From: Rickettsiales bacterium | GTDB lineage: Bacteria > Pseudomonadota > Alphaproteobacteria > Rickettsiales > JANQQO01 | NCBI GenBank assembly: GCA_028289305.1 | Contig: JANQQO010000131.1 | Coordinates: forward strand, 1-10,032 | Length of the DNA stretch: 10,032 nt | Direction of reading: 5' to 3' | Shown: positions 4,519 to 10,032 of the stretch, piece after piece | Numbering within the stretch: the first letter of the stretch is position 1 | Layout: every line of letters begins with the position of its first letter | Made by a program: the position numbers and the translations under genes | The notes under the pieces: model-generated | The model's input: the letters and a program-made list of their open reading frames with translations, nothing else | What the model was told of the DNA's origin: nothing | The model's database searches: none

Positions 4519-6378
4519 TTATGCATCATCTTTTGAGGCTTCGTCACTATCATCTTTTTTTGCTGCTGCTTTTTTTGCAGGCGCTTTCTTTGCCTTTTTC
4601 GCAGGTGCTTTTTCTTCCGCGTCGGCTGCAGCTTCTTTCTTTTCTTCTGCTTTCTTGGGCTGTTCCTCTGCTTTGTCTTGTGCGGATTTATCTAGCGCCA
4701 CACCGAGGATTTCACCGAGGCTCGCACCGCTATCTGTAGAGCCATATTCTTTGATAGCGCGTTGCTGTTCTTCTGCTTCCAGTGCTTTGATTGATAGCGT
4801 CACCTTGCGAGATTTTTTATTGATGCTGGTGATTTTTGCATCAACACGATCACCCACGGCAAAACGCTCTGGGCGTTGTTCTACGCGTTCGCTTGAGAGA
4901 TCTGAACGCTTGATAAAGGCAGTGCAGCCTTCGATGATATCAACTTGGATGCCATCATCATTAACATCGGAGACGGTAAATGTGCCAACATCGCCTTTTT
5001 TGTATTTATCCAACGCTTCGCCAAAAGGATCTTTTGCGAGTTGTTTGATACCTAGGCTGATGCGCTCTTTTTCCGGCTCGATAGCCAGAACGATCACTTC
5101 TATTTCATCTTCTTTATTGTATTTTTTCAGCTCTTCTTCAGGGCTCTCTTCCCAGGTGAGGTCAGAAATATGCACCAGACCATCGACGTCGCTATCTGTA
5201 AAGCCAATGAAGATACCAAAATCAGTGATGTTTTTGATAGTGCCTTTAACTTTTTCGCCAATCGGATGTTTTTCTTCAAACGATCCCCAAGGATTAGACT
5301 CACATTGCTTGATGCCCAAGCTGATGCGATGTTTTTCTGGATCAACATCAAGCACCATGACTTCGACTTCTTGGCTGGTGGAAACCAGCTTGCTTGGGTG
5401 CGCATTACCTTTCGTCCAGCTCATTTCAGAGACGTGAACCAGGCCCTCTACGCCGGGATCGAGCTCAACAAATGCGCCGTAATCGGTGATGTTGGTAATG
5501 CGACCTTTGAGCTTTTTACCAACAGGGTAACGTGACTCAATATCTTGCCAAGGGCTGTCTTCCAGCTGTTTCATGCCCAAGGAGACACGCTTATTTTCTT
5601 CGTCAAACTTAATGACTTTGACTTTTACCGTGTCGCCAATGCTAAGCACTTCAGAAGGGTGGTTGATGCGGCGCCAGGAGATATCGGTGATGTGGAGCAG
5701 GCCATCGATGCTGCCCAGATCAATAAAGACACCGTAATCGGTGATGTTCTTCACAATGCCTTCAAGCACTTGCCCTTCCGCGATATTGGAGAGCATTTCA
5801 TCACGCTCTGCGCTTCGGCTTTGCTCTAAGATAGCGCGGCGTGAGACAACGATATTGCCACGGCGGCGATCCATTTTTAAAATTTGGAAAGGCTGTGTGA
5901 CATTCATTAGTGGAGACACGTCTTTGATGGGGCGTACATCTACCTGGCTGCCAGGCAAGAAGGCTACTGCACCGCCGAGATCAACAGTGTAGCCACCTTT
6001 CACGCGGCTGAAGATAACGCCATCAACGGGCTCTTCTTTCTTGTGTGCGGCTTCAAAGCGTTCCCACGATTCTTCGCGTAGGGCTTTTTCGCGACTTAAA
6101 ACGGCTTCGCCCTCTTTATTTTCAATGCGCTCAAGGAATACTTCCACCTCATCGCCAATGGCTACTTTTTCTGGCTCACCAAGTGTGATGAATTCGCGGG
6201 CGGGAATGCGCCCTTCGGATTTGAGGCCTACATCTACGGTGATGTAGTCTTTACTGATGCTAACGATAGTGCCCTTGATAACGGAGCCTTCTTTTTGGAT
6301 ATTGCTATCGTTTAATAGTTCGGCGAAATTTTCGTTTGTAGAAAATGTATCTTCGTTTGCCGCGGCCATGATGTTCAT
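4519..6378 (-). CDS. rpsA: 30S ribosomal protein S1
   Basis: S1 binds AU-rich single-stranded leader RNA and helps the 30S subunit load and unfold mRNA. The 619-residue protein has six S1 (OB-fold) repeats at roughly 31-97, 115-182, 202-270, 287-357, 374-446 and 461-531. Repeats 3 to 5 show the standard NITDYGVFIDL, NITDYGAFVEL and NITDFGIFIGF signatures with following DGLLHI/EGLVHV/DGLVHI. Repeats 1 and 2 are diverged, as is normal for the ribosome-binding part. It exceeds E. coli S1 (557 residues) mainly by a low-complexity Lys/Ala/Glu/Asp tail from about 567 to the end, including APAKKAKKAPAKKAAAKK. Two in-frame ATGs exist, at 6376-6378 and 6367-6369. The first is favoured because a strong AGGAAGGAAG lies 3 nt upstream. 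A 12-bp inverted repeat precedes this site. cmk lies 56 nt upstream and sppA 7 nt downstream, a classic arrangement. Confidence 0.97.
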   Translation of the reverse strand: MNIMAAANEDTFSTNENFAELLNDSNIQKEGSVIKGTIVSISKDYITVDVGLKSEGRIPAREFITLGEPEKVAIGDEVEVFLERIENKEGEAVLSREKALREESWERFEAAHKKEEPVDGVIFSRVKGGYTVDLGGAVAFLPGSQVDVRPIKDVSPLMNVTQPFQILKMDRRRGNIVVSRRAILEQSRSAERDEMLSNIAEGQVLEGIVKNITDYGVFIDLGSIDGLLHITDISWRRINHPSEVLSIGDTVKVKVIKFDEENKRVSLGMKQLEDSPWQDIESRYPVGKKLKGRITNITDYGAFVELDPGVEGLVHVSEMSWTKGNAHPSKLVSTSQEVEVMVLDVDPEKHRISLGIKQCESNPWGSFEEKHPIGEKVKGTIKNITDFGIFIGFTDSDVDGLVHISDLTWEESPEEELKKYNKEDEIEVIVLAIEPEKERISLGIKQLAKDPFGEALDKYKKGDVGTFTVSDVNDDGIQVDIIEGCTAFIKRSDLSSERVEQRPERFAVGDRVDAKITSINKKSRKVTLSIKALEAEEQQRAIKEYGSTDSGASLGEILGVALDKSAQDKAEEQPKKAEEKKEAAADAEEKAPAKKAKKAPAKKAAAKKDDSDEASKDDA

Positions 6379-6381
6379 ATA

Positions 6382-6391
6382 CTTCCTTCCT
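6382..6391 (-). promoter_or_regulatory. Ribosome-binding site of rpsA
   Basis: The minus strand reads AGGAAGGAAG, a doubled Shine-Dalgarno-like tract. Its upstream AGGAAGG core ends 6 nt from the ATG at 6376-6378, which decides for this start over the ATG nine bases further in. This differs from E. coli rpsA, known for lacking a strong Shine-Dalgarno sequence. Confidence 0.75.
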
Positions 6392-6395
6392 TAGA

Positions 6396-6426
6396 CATAA
6401 TATTAACTTTCTTTGTTAATATTATG
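6396..6426 (-). promoter_or_regulatory. Perfect 12-bp inverted repeat in the rpsA leader
   Basis: On the minus strand CATAATATTAAC, a 7-nt loop AAAGAAA and GTTAATATTATG form a perfect AT-rich stem-loop. The stem ends 4 nt before the rpsA Shine-Dalgarno tract and begins 8 nt past the cmk stop. It lacks the GC-rich stem of an intrinsic terminator. It may be an RNA hairpin for autogenous control by S1, by analogy with the structured E. coli rpsA leader, or a dimeric protein-binding site on DNA. The left arm contains CATAAT, which resembles a -10 box, but a good -35 box is not evident. Confidence 0.6.
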
Positions 6427-6434
6427 GTATTTCA

Positions 6435-7088
6435 TTATTTATTAACTATTGATATCACTTTTTTTAGCACGTCATCCATGCCCAAACCTGTGGTATCAAT
6501 GTGAACTGCATCGCGTGCTGGAGACAATGGGGAGGCTGTACGCTCCGTATCCCGCTCATCCCGCGACGCCAGATCTTGTAAAATGGAGCTGTATATAACC
6601 TCATTCCCCTGTTTTTGCAACTGTTTATATCGCCGCTCTGCGCGGGTTTTTAAATCAGCGGTAATAAAAAACTTAAAGTCAGCATTTGGGCAGACCACTG
6701 TGCCAATGTCACGGCCGTCTAAAACAGCGCCTTTGGGATTGGTTGCAATGTCGCGCTGGAAGGAGAGAAGCGCCTTTCTGACGCCGGGAATGGCGGAGAC
6801 GATAGAGGCAGCATTTCCAATTTCTTCCGAAGACAGGTCATGCTGCTCAAGGTCGCCTAGCACCAGGGATTCTGCAATCTCAATAGCCTTTTTGGCTTCT
6901 TTTGAGGTGTGTTTTGCTGCTTTTTCTATTTTTTCATCTGACTCGAGGAGTTTTAGGCCGACATAACGGTATAGTTTCCCGGTATCAAGATAGATGAGGC
7001 CTAGTTCTTTAGCTAAGCGGCGAGCGAGCGTGCCTTTACCTGAGGCGGAAGGCCCGTCTATAGCAATAACAAGAGGGTTATGCGCCAT
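6435..7088 (-). CDS. cmk: Cytidylate kinase
   Basis: Cmk phosphorylates CMP and dCMP to the diphosphates using ATP in the cytoplasm, feeding nucleic acid and phospholipid synthesis. The 217 residues fit the short bacterial CMP kinase family. GPSASGKGT at 12-20 is the Walker A loop, LDTGKLYR at 34-41 is the start of the NMP-binding region, DGRDIGTVVCPNADFKFF lies at 124-141, and RDERDTERTASPL at 176-188 is the lid/CMP-contact region. The ATG at 7086-7088 lies inside the end of aroA (11-nt overlap), so translation is probably coupled; a GGAG lies about 12 nt upstream, rather far for a standard site. The aroA-cmk-rpsA order is widely conserved in proteobacteria and supports the call. Confidence 0.96.
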   Translation of the reverse strand: MAHNPLVIAIDGPSASGKGTLARRLAKELGLIYLDTGKLYRYVGLKLLESDEKIEKAAKHTSKEAKKAIEIAESLVLGDLEQHDLSSEEIGNAASIVSAIPGVRKALLSFQRDIATNPKGAVLDGRDIGTVVCPNADFKFFITADLKTRAERRYKQLQKQGNEVIYSSILQDLASRDERDTERTASPLSPARDAVHIDTTGLGMDDVLKKVISIVNK

Positions 7089-8430
7089 GGGTGAGCTGTG
7101 CTCCGACGCTGTTTAAGAGATCGATAAAGCCGGGGAAGCTTGTGGCGATCATGCTGCTATCGTCAATGGTAATGGGGTTTTTGCTGACGAGGCCAAGGAT
7201 GAGGAAGGACATAGCGATGCGGTGGTCCATATGGGTGGTGATGGTAGCACCGCCTTCTGGCGCGCCGCCATGGACGGTGAGGGAGTCATCGGTGGTTTCG
7301 ACAGTGACGCCACAGGCAGCAAGGCCTTCAGCAATGGCGGTGAGGCGGTCGCTTTCTTTTACGCGGAGCTCGGCGAGGCCTTCCATCTGAGTTTTTCCTT
7401 CTGCGCAGGCGGCAGCGACCGCAAGGATGGGGTATTCATCGATCATCGAAGGAGCGCGCGAGGCGGGAACGGTGATTCCTGTAAGCTGGCTGGTGCGCGC
7501 AGTGATGTCGGCGACCGGCTCACCGCAAAGCTCGCGCTCGTTGCTGAGGGTGATATCTGCACCCATGTCGTTTAGAGTTTCCAATAAGCCAATACGGGCA
7601 GGATTTATGCCAATATTTTCTACGGTGATGCTAGAATCTGGCGTGATGAGTGCTGCAACAAGAAAAAAGGCGGCCGAAGAGGGGTCTCCAGGAATCTGCC
7701 ATTCTGTGGCTTCTAATTCCGGATGGCCGGTGATGGTGATGTGATTACCTTCTTCTTGGTGGGTTTCTGTAACCTCAGTGCCAAGATAGCGGAGCATGCG
7801 CTCGGTATGGTCGCGCGTGGGCGTAGGCTCGATGACGGTGGTAGCGCCGGGGGTATTAAGGCCAGCAAGCAGGATAGCGGATTTTAGCTGGGCAGAGGGA
7901 ACGGGAGCTGTGTAGGTGATGGGCAACGGTTCTTCTGCACCCTGGAGGGTGATGGGGAGCCTGCCTCCTTCCTCAGCTGTAAAGATCGCGCCCATTTCTT
8001 CCAGCGGGATGATGACGCGTTGCATCGGGCGTTTGCGAAGGCTGGCATCGCCATCAAAAACGCTGGTGAAAGGGTGGGTAGCAAGCAAACCCATAAGCAA
8101 GCGGGCGGCAGTGCCGGCATTACCCATATAGAGCGGGGCATCTGGGGCGACAAGGCCGCCGACCCCCCTGCCCTGCACGGTGTAGGTGTCACCTGATTTT
8201 TCGATAGTGATGCCCATTTGCTTGAGTGCGGCGGCGGTGTGTAATACATCCTCACTTTCGAGCAGGCCGTGGATAGTGGAGTGGCCGACGCATTGCGAGG
8301 CAAGGATGAGTGCGCGGTGGGAGATGGATTTATCCCCAGGCACGGTAATAGTGCCATTTAGGTTGGTGGCAGCTTGTGACGTGGCGGGGGCAGGTGTGGG
8401 CTGCTGTTTTTTTGAAACAGACATGTTCAT
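7078..8430 (-). CDS. aroA: 3-phosphoshikimate 1-carboxyvinyltransferase (EPSP synthase, class II-like)
   Basis: AroA transfers the enolpyruvyl group of PEP to shikimate 3-phosphate, giving EPSP, the precursor of chorismate and hence of the tryptophan made by the trp genes downstream. The 450-residue protein has PGDKSISHRALILAS at 31-45 with the substrate Lys34, GNAGTAAR at 103-110 for PEP binding, RPMQRVIIPLEEMGA at 134-148, SAQLKSAILLAGLN at 179-192, the catalytic Asp331 in DEYPILAVAAA, LRVKESDRL at 355-363 and DHRIAMSF at 402-409. The PGDKSISHR and SAQ-KSA-LLAGLN blocks are those of class II enzymes. The Gly in GNAGT is retained, unlike CP4, which has Ala there. Two ATGs, at 8428-8430 and 8422-8424, both fit, and neither has a clear Shine-Dalgarno sequence. 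The first about 25 residues are a low-complexity extension. It overlaps cmk by 11 nt. Confidence 0.96.
   Translation of the reverse strand: MNMSVSKKQQPTPAPATSQAATNLNGTITVPGDKSISHRALILASQCVGHSTIHGLLESEDVLHTAAALKQMGITIEKSGDTYTVQGRGVGGLVAPDAPLYMGNAGTAARLLMGLLATHPFTSVFDGDASLRKRPMQRVIIPLEEMGAIFTAEEGGRLPITLQGAEEPLPITYTAPVPSAQLKSAILLAGLNTPGATTVIEPTPTRDHTERMLRYLGTEVTETHQEEGNHITITGHPELEATEWQIPGDPSSAAFFLVAALITPDSSITVENIGINPARIGLLETLNDMGADITLSNERELCGEPVADITARTSQLTGITVPASRAPSMIDEYPILAVAAACAEGKTQMEGLAELRVKESDRLTAIAEGLAACGVTVETTDDSLTVHGGAPEGGATITTHMDHRIAMSFLILGLVSKNPITIDDSSMIATSFPGFIDLLNSVGAQLTHGA
8163..8175 (-). repeat. G-rich oligomer copy 3, inside aroA
   Basis: The minus strand reads CAGGGCAGGGGGG, identical over 13 bases to the copy in trpA at 867-879. 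It encodes QGRG within VQGRGVGGL of AroA, using CAG GGC AGG GGG. Confidence 0.6.
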
Positions 8431-8448
8431 AGGGATAATTAAATGTGA

Positions 8449-8886
8449 TTAATGTGCTTTCCAGTTCATGCCGCCGAGGATGAAATCCACCTGATCATCG
8501 GTTTTACCAAGAGGGAGGAGGATTTGACGGTATTTAATGCGGACATTTTTAGAATTGGTGAATTCGGACTCATGGAAAACGAATGTTTTTTGTTCTTCGA
8601 CTTCTGCAAACATATCGCCGACTTTGTGGCTATCTGTGGAGACTAGTTCCATGGCCTCTTCTTCGGTGATGCCATCACCATAGGCATTGATAAGGTCTTT
8701 ACCGAGATAGGCGTATTTATAGCCGTTTCTGGTGCTGGCTTCGGTGGCGTCTACGAGGAAGCAGTGATCCCACACGCCGTGCAGAAAATCGGGGTCGATT
8801 TGATTTTCATCTGGGAAAGCACGGTCGCCACGGAGCTGTTCCCAATATTTTAGTAGGATGTCTGATAGTCTGCGGTATTCTTCCAT
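8449..8886 (-). CDS. PAS_5-like small PAS-domain protein
   Basis: This 145-residue protein fits the alphaproteobacterial PAS_5 type (PF07310). The N-terminal part YWEQLRGDRAFPDENQIDP at about 14-32 matches the typical W-x-x-LRG...P...ID/LDP opening. FLVDA, then YKYAYLGKDLINAYGDGIT at 56-74, matches the family's fRyrlaGt-l-aYG-dlTG motif. A beta-rich C-terminal half follows, with RQILLPLG at 120-127 and FILGGMNW at 135-142. The family is named for predicted PAS folds. Most members are uncharacterised single-domain proteins, and the Caulobacter protein MopJ is one with a reported regulatory role. No output domain, signal peptide or membrane segment is visible. It sits 6 nt after folC and 18 nt before aroA, so it is very likely in the same transcript. 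Its ligand and partner are unknown. Confidence 0.72.
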   Translation of the reverse strand: MEEYRRLSDILLKYWEQLRGDRAFPDENQIDPDFLHGVWDHCFLVDATEASTRNGYKYAYLGKDLINAYGDGITEEEAMELVSTDSHKVGDMFAEVEEQKTFVFHESEFTNSKNVRIKYRQILLPLGKTDDQVDFILGGMNWKAH

Positions 8887-8892
8887 AGCGTT

Positions 8893-10032
8893 TTATGTGG
8901 ATGCTCTTTTGGGTTGTGTGTGAGGTGCACTATAAAGCGGTTGATTGGCCATCGCAAGCGTGGAACCTACAAGATATAATGAGCCGCAGATGAGAATGCG
9001 GGCGGGCGCTGTGGCAGCGTTGGTGATAGCGGAGATGGCCTGGGTGATATCGGGTGCGGTGTGGGCGGTGGCGCCGCGGGAGTTAGCATAATCAGCAAGG
9101 GTTCCTGGCGAGATACAGGGATCATCGCCGGGAATGGGGACGGCGTATAGGGCGGCGGCATGCGGGATAAGGGGATCTAAGAATGCCTGATAATCCTTGC
9201 CTTCTAGCATGGCGGTGATGAGATAGGTGGGTGTGGGGTGCCATGTGGTAAGTGTGCTGGCGAGCGCTGCGCCAGCAGAGGCGTTATGGCCACCATCAAG
9301 CCATATTTCATGGTGCGTGGAGAAGGTGCCTGGGGGTAGCTGTTGCAACCTACCCGGCCAATAGGCGTGGGTGAGGCCCTGAGCGATGTGATTTTGGGTG
9401 ATGGCGAACTCATCGAGTTGTTCGGCGCAGGCAATGGCAGCACCGACATTGATGATTTGATGCGCACCGGGGAGGTTGGGGAGCGGGAGCGTGTATTCGT
9501 GTTTAGAGGAGCGGTAGTGTAGCGTGTCGCTTTTTGCTGTGATGTGCCATTCTTGGTTGTGACGAGAGAGGGGGGCGGATTTTTCTGCTGCAGCTGCGGC
9601 GATGACAGCAGCAGCTTCGGGTTCTTGCTGGCTAACCACGCAGGGAATGTTGGGCTTAATGATGGCGGCTTTTTCAGCGGCAATTTTATCGAGCGTGTCG
9701 CCCAAATAGGCCATGTGGTCATAGGAGATGGGTGTGATAGCGGTGAGGCGGGGTTGTTCTAGTATATTAGTGGCATCGAGCCGGCCGCCAAGGCCTGTTT
9801 CAAGCAAGACAATATCTGCTGGAGTTTCAGCAAAAGCGAGGAGTGCCGCCACGGTTGTGCCTTCAAAAAAAGTGACGGGAATGCCTTCAGAGGCCTGTTT
9901 GCAGCGATCTAACACATCGAGAAGATAGGCGTCATCAATAGGTGTGCCAGCGAGGAGGATGCGTTCGTTGAATTCAACGAGATGTGGAGAGGTGTACATA
10001 TGCACTCGATGGTCGGCGGGTTCAAGCATCGC
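8893..10032 (-). CDS. folC: Bifunctional folylpolyglutamate/dihydrofolate synthase, 5' end outside window
   Basis: FolC adds glutamate to dihydropteroate and to folates in the cytoplasm. The frame runs off the right edge, and the visible 379 residues lack the N-terminal P-loop; perhaps 50-60 residues are missing. The ATG at 10027-10029 is not the true start, because the residues before TSPHLVEFNERI normally belong to the protein. Counting from that Met, the motifs are SPHLVEFNERI at 14-24, FFEGTTVAALLAFA at 54-67, LETGLGGRLDATN at 76-88, ISYDHMAYLGDTL at 101-113, DKIAAEKAAIIKP at 114-126 (Lys120 matches the carbamylated lysine), LPGAHQIINVGAA at 186-198, WPGRLQ at 224-229 and LDGGHNASA at 244-252. 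DGGHN replaces the more usual DGAHN. It is the first visible gene of the minus-strand cluster; in many alphaproteobacteria it instead follows trpFBA-accD. Confidence 0.95.
   Translation of the reverse strand, partial: AMLEPADHRVHMYTSPHLVEFNERILLAGTPIDDAYLLDVLDRCKQASEGIPVTFFEGTTVAALLAFAETPADIVLLETGLGGRLDATNILEQPRLTAITPISYDHMAYLGDTLDKIAAEKAAIIKPNIPCVVSQQEPEAAAVIAAAAAEKSAPLSRHNQEWHITAKSDTLHYRSSKHEYTLPLPNLPGAHQIINVGAAIACAEQLDEFAITQNHIAQGLTHAYWPGRLQQLPPGTFSTHHEIWLDGGHNASAGAALASTLTTWHPTPTYLITAMLEGKDYQAFLDPLIPHAAALYAVPIPGDDPCISPGTLADYANSRGATAHTAPDITQAISAITNAATAPARILICGSLYLVGSTLAMANQPLYSAPHTQPKRAST

Noticed and set aside
4655..5437. A 260-codon plus-strand open frame antisense to rpsA
   Set aside because: It is a Ser/Thr-rich shadow of the repeated S1 domains on the minus strand and shows no protein family features.
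5215..5760. Recurring similar DNA around TAATCGGTGATGTT
   Set aside because: These are the homologous NITDYG/NITDFG codons of successive S1 repeats within rpsA, not a separate repeat element.

Overview
The window looks like a chromosomal housekeeping stretch from a free-living, probably deep-branching alphaproteobacterium of moderate GC content. The clues are protein lineage and gene order. TrpA and TrpB carry motifs typical of rhizobial and other alphaproteobacterial homologues. EPSP synthase is of the class II type. The order aroA-cmk-rpsA-sppA-ihfB-lapA-trpF-trpB-trpA is an alphaproteobacterial arrangement. Genes for tryptophan, chorismate and folate synthesis suggest a prototroph rather than a reduced parasite.

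Layout: eleven genes lie head to tail on the minus strand with gaps of 56 nt or less or short overlaps, except for a 114-nt gap before trpF. In transcription order (right to left) they are folC (its 5' end lies beyond the right edge), a small PAS_5-like protein, aroA, cmk, rpsA, sppA, ihfB, lapA, trpF, trpB and trpA. At the extreme left, the last 132 nt hold the C-terminal end of a plus-strand gene, possibly of the glutamine synthetase family, converging on trpA with 3 nt between the stop codons. No rRNA, tRNA, CRISPR array, transposase or phage gene was seen.

How the genes work together: aroA supplies the shikimate/chorismate branch. trpF, trpB and trpA complete tryptophan synthesis from phosphoribosyl-anthranilate. 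folC polyglutamylates folates. cmk supplies CDP and dCDP. rpsA encodes ribosomal protein S1. ihfB encodes a nucleoid protein subunit. sppA and lapA encode envelope proteins. The tight packing suggests one long transcription unit with internal control points, most plausibly ahead of rpsA and ihfB (both with clear Shine-Dalgarno sequences) and perhaps in the repeat-filled gap ahead of trpF.

The most interesting material is non-coding. It comprises a five-unit heptanucleotide repeat that supplies the stop codons of both convergent genes at the left; a compact cluster of a short heptad run and two inverted repeats between lapA and trpF; a perfect 12-bp inverted repeat just upstream of the rpsA ribosome-binding site; and a G-rich oligomer (CAGGGCAGGGGG on the minus strand) found in trpA, trpB and aroA, with a related core in the lapA-trpF hairpin. 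Gene order also departs from the usual trpFBA-accD-folC: folC sits at the opposite end of the cluster and accD is not next to trpA. I see no clear sign of a wholly new multi-gene system here; most of the window is ordinary conserved metabolism and information processing.
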